Shown here in pieces: positions 1 to 6,772 of a DNA stretch of 41,359 nucleotides. Below the pieces are notes generated by a model, which made no database searches, was not told the DNA's origin, and saw nothing but the letters and a program-made list of their open reading frames with translations. How positions within the stretch are numbered: the first letter of the stretch is position 1; each line of letters opens with the position of its first letter. The translations under genes were made by a program, and so were the position numbers. This DNA comes from Minisyncoccota bacterium (GTDB lineage Bacteria; Patescibacteriota; Minisyncoccia; JAHIHE01; JAGLIN01): assembly GCA_028690055.1 (NCBI GenBank), contig JAQVBZ010000016.1, positions 1 through 41,359 of the forward strand, given 5' to 3'.

Positions 1-3
1 CGA

Positions 4-1548
4 ATGAGAAGTTGTTCGATAGTGTTTCATATGCCAACATTCTACATCTTATCCATAAGGTGTCAAACTGAAGTCTTCGCCTTAAAGGCGAGGGATTTTC
101 TCCCATTCCCCGAGGAGGACATTAAAAGGTTGAAAAAGGGCGAGATAGATTGCGTGGCGTGCTGGAAGCTGGACCGGCTTGCTAGAAACCCTATAGACGA
201 CGGAATGATAAGCTGGCTATTGCAAAGAGGCATTATTAAGAAAATCATAACTTCTGACCGTGTATATTATCCGCACGACAACATTATGATGATGTCGTTT
301 GAATTTGTGATGGCTAATCAGTACGTAAACGACCTATCAAGGAACGTAAAGCGTGGGCAAAATTCAAAATTAGAAAAAGGAGTTTGGCCTGGTATTGCTC
401 CCATCGGATATCGTAACAATAAAAAAGAACATACGATTGTAATGGATCCGGTTAGAGCGCCCATTATCCGGAAAATATTTGAGCATATGCTAACAGGCGC
501 ATATACTCCTCCGCAAATACTGGATAAAGTAAACAATGACTGGGGGTTCCAGAGTCTCAAAAGGAAGAGGTCGGGGGGAAGAAAAATGAGCATGAGCACT
601 ATTTATAAGACCCTGCACAACCCTTTTTATATGGGCTGTATCCAGTATGGTAACAAAATCTATCCAGGCACCCATAAACCAATTGTAACTAAGACGGAAT
701 TCGAAAGAGTCCAGCAGATACTTGGTGGAAATACGGAAGTATTGAAGCATAAGAAGGAATTCTATTTCAATGGGATAATCAAATGCGATATTTGTGGACA
801 TCGGGTTACCGCCGAGCATAAAATCAACCGCTTCGGAAGCGAGTATGTTTATTACCACTGCAGCCACCGTCATCGCCGTGGCAATTGTGTGCAGCCTAGC
901 GTGGAAGAAAAGAATCTAGTGGAACAAGTTGATGACCTACTAAAACAGGTTCACCTGCCGGAAAATTATCTGAACTGGGCATTAGATGAGGTAGAAAGAC
1001 AAAGTGAACTGAAAGGAAGTGACAATAAGATAATTGCAAAATCTATAACAGAATGCATCGAGGAAAATAAAAAGAAGCTGGAAAGGCTCATGGACATGAA
1101 ACTGAATGACATGATAAATGACGATGAATATTGGGAAAAGAAAAATAATATTATACAGGAAAACAAAGACTTACAAAACAGGTTTGCACATAAAACCAAT
1201 GATTCCAACGAATGGATTGAGCTTACCAAAGATACCTTTAGGTTTGTAACTTATGCGCGTGCCTGGCTTAAAAATGGAGGCAAAGAGGAAAGAAAAAAGA
1301 TCCTTTTGGGCCTGTGTTCGAACCCTATGATCAGAGACAAAAAATTGCTTGTTTTACAGGAAAGACACATCGAAATCGTCAAAGTTAAAATGAATCTTCT
1401 TCGAGGCCTTAAAGGGGTGTTCGAACCCCTCAGTATTACCTATACTAAGCGAAAAACAACGCCCGAAGACGTTGCCTTTTCCACGATGCAGGAGCTGAGG
1501 GAATCGAACCCCCGCCGTCGGTTTTGGAGACCGAAGTTCTACCTCTAA
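4..1548 (+). CDS. Serine recombinase, 5'-truncated, integrase of an element
   Basis: The frame is open to the window edge. From about residue 37 the protein matches large serine recombinases: the end of the resolvase catalytic domain with WKLDRLARNP (the conserved DRLxR arginines), a 'recombinase' domain at about 130-235 (GYRNNKK, then YKTLHNPFYMG), a zinc ribbon (CDICG, then HCSHRHRRGNC) at about 255-300, and a C-terminal coiled coil. The catalytic serine and the first ~60 residues of a normal catalytic domain are absent, and residues 1-36 look unrelated, so the gene is broken or its true 5' end lies elsewhere. The C-terminus (from about QELRESNPRRR) is simply the antisense of the tRNA-Trp gene. 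The family cuts and rejoins DNA at att sites. Its place directly beside a tRNA 3' end fits an element integrase. Activity is unlikely as it stands. Confidence 0.85.
   Translation: MRSCSIVFHMPTFYILSIRCQTEVFALKARDFLPFPEEDIKRLKKGEIDCVACWKLDRLARNPIDDGMISWLLQRGIIKKIITSDRVYYPHDNIMMMSFEFVMANQYVNDLSRNVKRGQNSKLEKGVWPGIAPIGYRNNKKEHTIVMDPVRAPIIRKIFEHMLTGAYTPPQILDKVNNDWGFQSLKRKRSGGRKMSMSTIYKTLHNPFYMGCIQYGNKIYPGTHKPIVTKTEFERVQQILGGNTEVLKHKKEFYFNGIIKCDICGHRVTAEHKINRFGSEYVYYHCSHRHRRGNCVQPSVEEKNLVEQVDDLLKQVHLPENYLNWALDEVERQSELKGSDNKIIAKSITECIEENKKKLERLMDMKLNDMINDDEYWEKKNNIIQENKDLQNRFAHKTNDSNEWIELTKDTFRFVTYARAWLKNGGKEERKKILLGLCSNPMIRDKKLLVLQERHIEIVKVKMNLLRGLKGVFEPLSITYTKRKTTPEDVAFSTMQELRESNPRRRFWRPKFYL
77..91. 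repeat. TTAAA-centred palindrome at recombinase junction
   Basis: TCGCCTTAAAGGCGA forms a 7-bp stem. It lies just before the point (about 105-120) where recombinase homology begins. The context GAAG, stem, GGGATTTTC resembles the 3' hairpin ends of IS200/IS605-type elements, which would explain the truncation, but no transposase is visible. A related palindrome occurs at 6064-6080. Confidence 0.35.
1489..1548. other. Probable attachment site (tRNA-Trp 3' half)
   Basis: The recombinase reading frame enters the 3' end of tRNA-Trp from the element side and stops inside the tRNA. Integrative elements that use tRNA genes keep the 3' part of the tRNA at the junction and place the integrase next to it. 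I infer that this is one end of an element extending left of the window. The matching second copy is not in view. Confidence 0.45.
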
Positions 1549-1559
1549 ACTAAGCTCCC
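1489..1559 (-). tRNA. tRNA-Trp (CCA anticodon)
   Basis: On the minus strand GGGAGCT pairs with AGCTCCT (first pair G-U) as the acceptor stem. The anticodon arm is TCGGT-CTCCAAA-ACCGA with anticodon CCA. The T arm carries GGTTCGATTCC-like sequence, and the discriminator base is G, as expected for bacterial tRNA-Trp. The D loop is short. The 3' CCA is not encoded (CAT follows the discriminator), so CCA must be added after transcription. The recombinase gene overlaps it antisense. Confidence 0.93.
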
Positions 1560-1628
1560 ATACTCTCAAATGCTTATTTATTGTAACTGAAAAGATTATA
1601 AAAGTAAATGATTTGCCGTCCTGGAATA

Positions 1629-1709
1629 GCGGGTTTTAACCCGCGTCGCTGTCCTATGCAGGATAAAACGAATGGTTTGCTTGGGATAGCCGCGCAGACT
1701 TAAGTCTGC
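1629..1709. repeat. Two short palindromes between tRNA-Trp and NUDIX gene
   Basis: Two hairpins lie 50 bp apart: GCGGGTTTTAACCCGC at 1629-1644 (7-bp stem) and the perfect 16-bp palindrome GCAGACTTAAGTCTGC at 1694-1709. Both are embedded in similar context (ATAGC before, a TCCT motif after). They look like two diverged copies of one dispersed palindromic repeat. Confidence 0.5.
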
Positions 1710-1730
1710 TACTCCTCAAATTTAACACTT

Positions 1731-2204
1731 TTATTTAACGCTGCCAGTTTCTAAATATCTTTCCACTCCCTCCAGAAATCCTCTGGTGAAATATTTCGAG
1801 GCAGGTTCTGACTTGAGGTCTAGCCATTTGTAGCCGATGTGCTCGTCTGAAATTTGGATATCTCCTCCCAAGTACTTTGCCTTGAATAAAATCATAAAAA
1901 TACAATTCTCCCTGTCCAGCGTCTCAGAAAAATAAACATTTTTGCAGATAGAAACCGGATGCAAGTCGACCTCATACTCCACCGCTCCCCCGACTTCTTC
2001 TGCCATCTCCCGAGCGATGATTTCCTCGTAAGCCAGTTCCAGTTCATCGGAGTTTATCCTTCCACCGGGAAAATCATAGAAACCCGCGAGATACCCCTCG
2101 TTGACACACTTAAGACCGAGGATTTCTCCCCATTCATTTTCCAAAATGAGCTTGAGGCTGATATGGAAAGAATGCGGTGTGCTTTTTGGTGTTTCGTCTT
2201 GCAT
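1731..2204 (-). CDS. NUDIX hydrolase
   Basis: A 157-residue protein of typical single-domain NUDIX length. The NUDIX box is clear: FPGGRINSDE at about 60, followed by AREMAEEVGG. These supply the metal-binding glutamates that coordinate Mg2+ for hydrolysis of a nucleoside-diphosphate-linked substrate. The loop between the GGRINSDE half and the REMAEE half is three residues longer than the canonical G-x5-E-x7-REUxEExGU spacing. The start at MQDETPKS precedes the first beta strand of the fold. The exact substrate (oxidised nucleotide, sugar nucleotide or other) cannot be read from the sequence. The gene stands alone, with L33 about 155 bp upstream. Confidence 0.88.
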   Translation of the reverse strand: MQDETPKSTPHSFHISLKLILENEWGEILGLKCVNEGYLAGFYDFPGGRINSDELELAYEEIIAREMAEEVGGAVEYEVDLHPVSICKNVYFSETLDRENCIFMILFKAKYLGGDIQISDEHIGYKWLDLKSEPASKYFTRGFLEGVERYLETGSVK

Positions 2205-2261
2205 AATTTTATCATAATGATAGACAGTCTTTTCTTAATATAATATTAAGTGAGATATGGC

Positions 2262-2300
2262 AACGGGATTGCCGCGTCGGAGCACCTCCTCGCAAAGACA
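2262..2300. repeat. Remnant of a dispersed intergenic repeat
   Basis: GGGATTGCCGCGTCGGAGCA followed by CCTCCTCGCAAAGACA resembles the right half of the widespread GTCATTGCGAGG-type bacterial intergenic repeats. No left half is recognisable. Confidence 0.3.
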
Positions 2301-2310
2301 AATACACATA

Positions 2311-2342
2311 CTAAAAACAAAAACGACGTATAAAAGTCGTTT
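2311..2342 (-). terminator. Rho-independent terminator of rpmG
   Basis: Read on the minus strand, AAACGAC and GTCGTTT form a 7-bp stem with an 8-base loop, followed by TTTGTTTTT. It lies about 18 bp after the L33 stop codon. Confidence 0.75.
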
Positions 2343-2359
2343 GTGTCCATACCAGACAA

Positions 2360-2521
2360 TTACTTGCCTTTCAACTCTACGTGCTTAGTATGCTTGCGAC
2401 AAAAAGCGCAGTGCTTCAAGAGTTCCAATTTTTCCTTAATCTTCTTCTTATTCTTAAAAGTATTGTAAATACCTTTCTTGCACTCGGTGCATTGCACTCT
2501 AACCAGATTATCCTGTGACAT
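2360..2521 (-). CDS. rpmG: 50S ribosomal protein L33
   Basis: A 53-residue gene, too short for most ORF cut-offs. The protein starts MSQDNLVRVQCTECKKG and ends KHVELKGK. Two CxxC pairs (CTEC and CAFC) form the zinc ribbon of the zinc-containing L33 type, and the basic middle region (FKNKKKIKEKLELLKH) matches the family. L33 binds 23S rRNA near the E site. It lies directly downstream of two tRNA-Thr genes on the same strand, an arrangement of tRNAs before rpmG that is common in bacteria. Its own terminator follows at 2311-2342. Confidence 0.93.
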   Translation of the reverse strand: MSQDNLVRVQCTECKKGIYNTFKNKKKIKEKLELLKHCAFCRKHTKHVELKGK

Positions 2522-2552
2522 ATTTCTTATAATTAAATAAATATACTCTCTC

Positions 2553-2628
2553 TGGAGCCGTTGAGCAGATTCGGACTGCTGACCTATTCCTTACCATGGA
2601 ATTGCTCTACCAACTGAGCTACAACGGC
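2553..2628 (-). tRNA. tRNA-Thr (GGT anticodon, CCA encoded)
   Basis: The acceptor stem GCCGTTG/CAACGGC, D arm GCTC-GAGC, anticodon arm ATTCC-ATGGTAA-GGAAT (anticodon GGT, reading ACC/ACU) and T arm with GTCCGAATC form a complete cloverleaf. The discriminator is T and the 3' CCA is encoded, unlike tRNA-Trp and tRNA-Gly in this window. Confidence 0.95.
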
Positions 2629-2656
2629 AAAATAGTTCATTGACACAGCTTATAGC

Positions 2657-2731
2657 TGGAGCCGGCTGTCAGATTCGGACTGACGACCTACTGTTTACAA
2701 AACAGTTGCTCTACCACTGAGCTAAGCCGGC
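2657..2731 (-). tRNA. tRNA-Thr (TGT anticodon, CCA encoded)
   Basis: The acceptor stem GCCGGCT/AGCCGGC, D arm GCTC-GAGC, anticodon arm ACTGT-TTTGTAA-ACAGT (anticodon TGT, reading ACA) and T arm with GTCCGAATC are all intact. The 3' CCA is encoded. It lies 28 bp from the other tRNA-Thr, so the pair and rpmG probably form one transcript. Confidence 0.95.
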
Positions 2732-2790
2732 TGAAACACTTAAACAGTATAAACTACTTTTTTTGATTTGCCAACCCTTTTTGCAAAATA

Positions 2791-3801
2791 TTACTTGCCC
2801 TTCTTTTTCATCTTTTCCATCAGCTCAATCACCTTCTGTTTGGCTTTGGTATAAGTCGGGTCAATCTTCACGATCTGACTAAAACAAGCCAGCGCATCCT
2901 CGTAATTGCGACGCTTGGAATAGATAAGTCCCAGTCTCCAGTAAGCCTTGATATCAGCGGGGTTATGCATCAATAGTTCGATACATTCTTGTTCTTTCTT
3001 GGTCCTTATCTTCTCCTCTTCGACGTTCTCCGTCGGTTTTACCTCCTTTTTGTCCTTCTTGGTTTCTTCGCTCTCTTCGACAATAACAGTCTCTTCCGGT
3101 TCCTCCATCCTTTCCGCCTCAACTTTTATCTCAATTTCTTCGGCCATAATATCCACTTCTTCCGTTACGATTGCTTCAGGTAAAATCTCAGCTGAAACAG
3201 TTTTTTCCTCAGTCTCAATAGATACGGTCTTATCACCAAGCAGCATTTTCTCTTTCGGCACAAAAGAATCGGCGTTTTCTGTATGTATATCCAAGGTCTT
3301 ATCCTTTTCCGCTTCCTTGTCTGTTGCCGCAGGCACCACTTCTTGTGCCTTGTTCTTTTTTCTGTATGCACCTTTACCGCTCAAAAATCCCGACAATCCT
3401 TTCACCTCTTTGCTACTAAGTACGTTCTTCTCCGTAATAGATGCCATATCTTTCAGATTCTCGATAGACTTCACATTCTTTTTTCGCAGCCGTTCCAACG
3501 TCGCCACCATTTTACCATCCAATTTCATAATGATAATCCGAACACGCCGCAAAAACTTTTCGAGCCATAACCAAAAATCCGCCATCTTCTTCTGATAGTT
3601 TTCTTTATTTATCCTGCGCACGGCTCTTCTGTACAAATACAAAAACTTCTCCTTTTCCTCCTTCTCCTTTGCGCTTTCTTCTAGAAAGATCTCTTCCCGA
3701 GCCGCCGCCTCTTTCACTTTTGAGAAATTCCTCCCTACAATAAAAAGGATTCCGGCGATCGAAAAAATTATAATCAGTTGAGGCAGTAAATCGAAATCCA
3801 T
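2791..3801 (-). CDS. Membrane-anchored TPR protein
   Basis: A 336-residue protein. An N-terminal hydrophobic helix (about residues 5-23, QLIIIFSIAGILFIVG) is followed by a basic, amphipathic stretch. The long central region (about 140-270) is very rich in Glu, Lys, Val and Thr and probably unstructured. One or two tetratricopeptide repeats close the protein (about 280-325; AYWRLGLIYSKRRNYEDALA then FSQIVKIDPTYTKA). TPRs mediate protein-protein contacts. The orientation (short N-terminal tail, basic residues after the helix) suggests the TPR faces the cytoplasm. It is the last gene of the rpsB operon, 19 bp after the PSP1 gene. Its specific role is unknown. Confidence 0.8.
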   Translation of the reverse strand: MDFDLLPQLIIIFSIAGILFIVGRNFSKVKEAAAREEIFLEESAKEKEEKEKFLYLYRRAVRRINKENYQKKMADFWLWLEKFLRRVRIIIMKLDGKMVATLERLRKKNVKSIENLKDMASITEKNVLSSKEVKGLSGFLSGKGAYRKKNKAQEVVPAATDKEAEKDKTLDIHTENADSFVPKEKMLLGDKTVSIETEEKTVSAEILPEAIVTEEVDIMAEEIEIKVEAERMEEPEETVIVEESEETKKDKKEVKPTENVEEEKIRTKKEQECIELLMHNPADIKAYWRLGLIYSKRRNYEDALACFSQIVKIDPTYTKAKQKVIELMEKMKKKGK

Positions 3802-3820
3802 AATTTTTTGTATTTATTTC

Positions 3821-4627
3821 TTAACTTTCTTTATCGAAGTTTATATCATCGAGAGAAAGTCTTTTCTTACTCTTGTCTTCGAATTCCACAGTAACTTGGC
3901 GCAACATAATATTCTTATCTGTGACGATACCTCGTTTATTGCCCCATTTCACCGCTTGTCGGTCATATGGAAAATTCTGCAGTTCTTTTCGATATTGCTC
4001 GGACTCAAAGCTCAGGCAGCAACGCAAACGGTCGCACAATCCTGAAAGCCGATCGCTCCCTCTCTGCCCCATCTGTTGTGTACGTGCGTCTTCTATGGTG
4101 ACACTTTGCAGCGCACCCGAAAAATTCATACAGCATAGCCTCCGTCCACATGCACCAAAGCCGCCCTTGCCCTTCGCTTCGTCACGAGACCCTATCTGCT
4201 GGAGACGGATCGAACGTTGGAATTGTTTGGAAAGATCCTTGACCAACTCACGGAAGTCCACTCTCTTTTCCGCGATGAAAGAAAAGGTCACCTTTCCTCC
4301 ATCGAAACTGAAATGCGCGTCCACGATTTTCATCGAGAGATTGCGCCTCTTTACCATGTCCCGGCAAGCCTTCACTGCAGCCGACTCTTTCTCTTTATTT
4401 CGTTCACATATTTCCAAATCCGAAGAATTTGCCTTACGGATGATATGGGCGGTTTCCTTGTCGTCCTGCGACTTCACGTTAATTTTCTGTACCAGGGCAC
4501 TGTCTATACCCGAATCGAAATTAACGATAACGATATCTCCCGCTTCGACTTTCCAGTTATTGGTATCAAACACACTCGCATCATCCCAGCTAAAAATTTT
4601 AGCACTAATATTCATAAGTGATCCCAT
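3821..4627 (-). CDS. PSP1-domain protein (RicT/YaaT-like)
   Basis: A 268-residue protein matching the PSP1 C-terminal domain family that includes Bacillus RicT (YaaT). The signature is strong: QIGSRDEAKGKGGFGACGRR with LCC close after it, then GLCDRLRCCLSFE. These conserved cysteines bind Fe-S clusters in the Ric proteins, where RicT takes part in an RNase Y-associated complex affecting mRNA maturation. Whether that holds here is inference, since no RicA or RicF partner is in the window. It sits between tsf (18 bp) and the TPR gene (19 bp), so it is co-transcribed with translation genes. An alternative start four codons in (4615, MNISAK) has GGGA upstream and may be the real one. Confidence 0.88.
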   Translation of the reverse strand: MGSLMNISAKIFSWDDASVFDTNNWKVEAGDIVIVNFDSGIDSALVQKINVKSQDDKETAHIIRKANSSDLEICERNKEKESAAVKACRDMVKRRNLSMKIVDAHFSFDGGKVTFSFIAEKRVDFRELVKDLSKQFQRSIRLQQIGSRDEAKGKGGFGACGRRLCCMNFSGALQSVTIEDARTQQMGQRGSDRLSGLCDRLRCCLSFESEQYRKELQNFPYDRQAVKWGNKRGIVTDKNIMLRQVTVEFEDKSKKRLSLDDINFDKES

Positions 4628-4645
4628 TATAAAGATATCTGCGAA

Positions 4646-5233
4646 TTATTGGATTTCCAATTTGACGAATTTCTTTATCTTTACGTTTTCCCCAAATTTG
4701 GCAATTTTCGAAGTCAAAAGTGCGCCAACAGTCATATCGGGATCCTTTACAAAGGGTTGAGTCAAAAGACAAAGCTCTTCGAAATGTTTCTTAAGTTTGC
4801 CTTCGATCATCTTTTCGATGATATCCGCAGGCTTATTCTCATCTTTAACGCTCTCGATAATCTCTTTTTTCTTAGCCTCAACTACAGCTGAATCGACATC
4901 TTCCATACTGACATAGACAGGATTCATCGCCAAAATGTGCATAGCGACATCGTGGGCAAAGTCCTTGAACTCGTCGCCACGCGCCACAAAATCTGTTTCA
5001 CAGTTGATTTCCACCAATACGCCTGATTTTCCGTCCGTGTGGATATATGAGCCGATAAAGCCCTCAGCAGTATCGCGACCGCATTTCTTGTCGGCAATCT
5101 TCGAACCGCTCTTCTTCATCACATTCTTTGCCTCATCGAAATTTCCCCCGGTTTCTTCCAGCGCTTTTTTGCACTGCATCATACTGGCCCCGGTCATCTC
5201 ACGAAGTTTTTTAACATCTTGGGCTGAAATCAT
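4646..5233 (-). CDS. tsf: Elongation factor Ts
   Basis: EF-Ts recharges EF-Tu by displacing GDP. The N-terminal UBA-like domain (ISAQDVKKLREMTGASMMQC) is intact, followed by the conserved core motif ETDFVARGDEF and a C-terminal dimerisation-type segment (HFEELCLLTQPFVKD). At 195 residues it is of the short type common outside proteobacteria, where the core has one subdomain reduced. It follows rpsB by 36 bp, the classic rpsB-tsf pair. Confidence 0.97.
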   Translation of the reverse strand: MISAQDVKKLREMTGASMMQCKKALEETGGNFDEAKNVMKKSGSKIADKKCGRDTAEGFIGSYIHTDGKSGVLVEINCETDFVARGDEFKDFAHDVAMHILAMNPVYVSMEDVDSAVVEAKKKEIIESVKDENKPADIIEKMIEGKLKKHFEELCLLTQPFVKDPDMTVGALLTSKIAKFGENVKIKKFVKLEIQ

Positions 5234-5269
5234 ATATTTAAATCTTATTTTGTTAAAATAATTTGCTAA

Positions 5270-5968
5270 CTATTTTTTCTTTCCTTCAATGATGGCGTTA
5301 GCTATCACGTTGGTGATGAGCTCGATCGAACGGATTGCGTCATCATTAGCAGGAATCGGATAATTGACGTGAATCGGATTGGTGTTGGTGTCGGTAATCG
5401 CGATAATCGGCACTTTTTTGGCAGCAGCTTCCAGAATCGCAGTCTCTTCTTCTATGATATCTACGACAAAAACCGCATCAGGAATCCGGTTAACTTTTCT
5501 GATTCCACCGAATTTGATTTCCAATCTTTTCATTTCACGTTCGATTTCACGAACTTCTTTCTTGGTATACTTTCTTTCCAGCTCGCCGCTTTCTTTCTGC
5601 TCAACCAGTGATTCCAAACGCTTCTTGCCGATCAGAATCTTGTCGAAATTAGTGAAAGTCCCGCCCAGCCATCTCTCGGAAACGTAAGGCATCTCACACT
5701 TCTTGGCCGCAGCTTCGATGATTTTGCTAGCCTGCCTCTTGGTACCGACAAAAAGGACAATACCGTCTTTCTCACTGATCTTTCTGGCAAAATCTGCCGC
5801 TTCCGCCAGTTTACCCTTGGTCTTGCTGAGATCAATGATACTGATACCGTTTCGCACGCCAAAAACATACTCATCCATCTTAGGATGTTTCTTGGATTTC
5901 TTGTGACCAAAGTGGACGCCGGCTTTCAGCATATCCATCATACTGATCTTAGTTTTCTCTTCTTCCAT
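5270..5968 (-). CDS. rpsB: 30S ribosomal protein S2
   Basis: A 232-residue protein with S2 family landmarks: LKAGVHFGHKKSKKHPKMDE near the N-terminus, FVGTKRQASKIIEAAAKKC, YVSERWLGGTFTNF and the C-terminal PIIAITDTNTNP with PIPANDDAIRSI. S2 joins the small subunit late and is needed for S1 or mRNA docking. The start at MEEEKTKISM has an upstream Shine-Dalgarno (AGAAAGG, 8-9 bp before ATG). It is the first gene of a four-gene operon with tsf, PSP1 and TPR genes, transcribed from the promoter at 6126-6153 through a roughly 150-nt leader. Confidence 0.97.
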   Translation of the reverse strand: MEEEKTKISMMDMLKAGVHFGHKKSKKHPKMDEYVFGVRNGISIIDLSKTKGKLAEAADFARKISEKDGIVLFVGTKRQASKIIEAAAKKCEMPYVSERWLGGTFTNFDKILIGKKRLESLVEQKESGELERKYTKKEVREIEREMKRLEIKFGGIRKVNRIPDAVFVVDIIEEETAILEAAAKKVPIIAITDTNTNPIHVNYPIPANDDAIRSIELITNVIANAIIEGKKK

Positions 5969-6119
5969 TTTAAAACCTTTCTAATGTGCCTGCTCACCAC
6001 CGCTTTTTATCTCTAAAAATTATAAGAGACAAGGACTGAAGCCTTTTCGGTGACTGCAAACGCTTTGCCTTAAAGGCAAAATTAACTGTTTAATTGATAA
6101 TCCTTGCGGACCTTTTCTA
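5969..6119 (-). promoter_or_regulatory. Structured 5' leader of rpsB operon
   Basis: About 150 nt separate the promoter from rpsB. On the RNA strand a TTTGCC...GGCAAA hairpin (6064-6080) comes first. Then CACCG (6048-6053 region) can pair with CGGTG (5998-6002), enclosing a TCTCT/AGAGA hairpin (6011-6028). Ribosomal-protein operons are often autoregulated by such leaders. This one matches no leader I recognise, so regulation is inference. Confidence 0.4.
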
Positions 6120-6125
6120 ATTGGC

Positions 6126-6153
6126 AGTATAACACAAGCTTATATAATTGCAA
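6126..6153 (-). promoter_or_regulatory. Promoter of rpsB-tsf operon
   Basis: On the minus strand TTGCAA (6148-6153), a 16-bp spacer and TATACT (6126-6131) fit a housekeeping sigma promoter. It lies back-to-back with a rightward promoter at 6177-6205. Confidence 0.65.
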
Positions 6154-6176
6154 GAACCTTGAGGATTGTCCTATAC

Positions 6177-6205
6177 TTGACATTTTGTCTTTTATATGAT
6201 ATAAA
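6177..6205 (+). promoter_or_regulatory. Near-consensus rightward promoter
   Basis: TTGACA (6177-6182), a 17-bp spacer and TATAAA (6200-6205) make the best promoter match in the window. It faces a stretch with no intact gene, only the amber-broken frame at 6266-6496. From 6497 to 6680 I see no gene or convincing structure. Confidence 0.65.
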
Positions 6206-6265
6206 TAGTTAGCGCCATAATATTGGCTGATCTTTAAAAATAACAAAGAGCAAGGAAGTGTAAAA

Positions 6266-6496
6266 GTGAGCAAAAATCCATATCTACCAGATTCTCTTGT
6301 TGAAGAATATTTTCTCGAAAAATAGGTTATCGCCGTTAGAAGGTTTTTGGAAAAACAAGAAGGAAAGACAGGAGGTCAGGCGAAGGATAAAGCCTTGCCA
6401 ATCAAGAAAAACACCGTGAAAATTCCAGAAGGCCTGTCGGAGAAAAGCGGTCTATGTCTCCTGCAAGAATTCCTTGCATCGTTGCCGCCTGGATAG
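6266..6496 (+). pseudogene. Short reading frame broken by one amber codon
   Basis: GTG at 6266, with AAGGAA about 10 bp upstream, opens a frame encoding MSKNPYLPDSLVEEYFLEK. It meets TAG at 6323-6325 and continues in the same frame for 56 codons (VIAVRRFLEKQEGK, later KNTVKIPEGLSEKSG) to a second TAG at 6494. The frame is also open upstream of GTG to 6221. Apart from the single TAG it reads like an ordinary soluble protein of about 76 residues, and a strong promoter lies just upstream. I do not recognise the family. It could be a recent pseudogene, a very short peptide gene, or a non-coding RNA with a chance frame. Confidence 0.35.
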
Positions 6497-6680
6497 GATC
6501 CGGCGCATCACCGTCAGTTTTGGACAAATATTAATCTTACCGCAGTTGCGCCAGCAAATCCTAGCGCTTATTTTTTGCTTATTTACTGTCGACGCACTGA
6601 CAAATACTTTTTTGTATTGAATTTACGAAGGCAAGGCTGCTTTGTGATTATATTTATTAGAAGGCCTTTTATAAAACCCC

Positions 6681-6709
6681 TTGCAAAATCCTAAAATCTC
6701 TGTTAGAAT
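6681..6709 (+). promoter_or_regulatory. Promoter of rpmE
   Basis: TTGCAA (6681-6686), a 17-bp spacer and TAGAAT (6704-6709) precede rpmE by about 60 bp. Confidence 0.65.
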
Positions 6710-6772
6710 GCATCTGCAAGTCAAGAAGGCAGTTTTTTTATTTTAATATAATCTAATTTTAGACGAAACAGT

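Noticed and set aside
2948-3595. A 215-codon Ser/Phe-rich plus-strand frame
   Set aside because: It is the antisense of the Glu/Lys-rich part of the TPR protein; such regions routinely give long antisense frames.
3873-4760. A 295-codon plus-strand frame opposite the PSP1 and tsf genes
   Set aside because: It spans two real genes on the other strand and reads as Ser/Phe/Leu-rich shadow sequence.
6082-6273. A 63-codon minus-strand frame upstream of rpsB
   Set aside because: It overlaps both back-to-back promoters and the rpsB leader and has no convincing composition or ribosome-binding site.
6370-6400. SRP-RNA-like stretch GGTCAGGCGAAGGATAAAGC
   Set aside because: It resembles the GGTCAGG...GGAAGGAAGCAGC core only loosely. 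The GGAAGG loop and AGCA are missing and no long flanking helix forms.
6212-6680. Possible tmRNA or RNase P RNA downstream of the strong promoter
   Set aside because: I found no tRNA-like 3' domain with GGTTCGA, no tag ending in LAA, and no RNase P core such as GAGGAAAGTCC.
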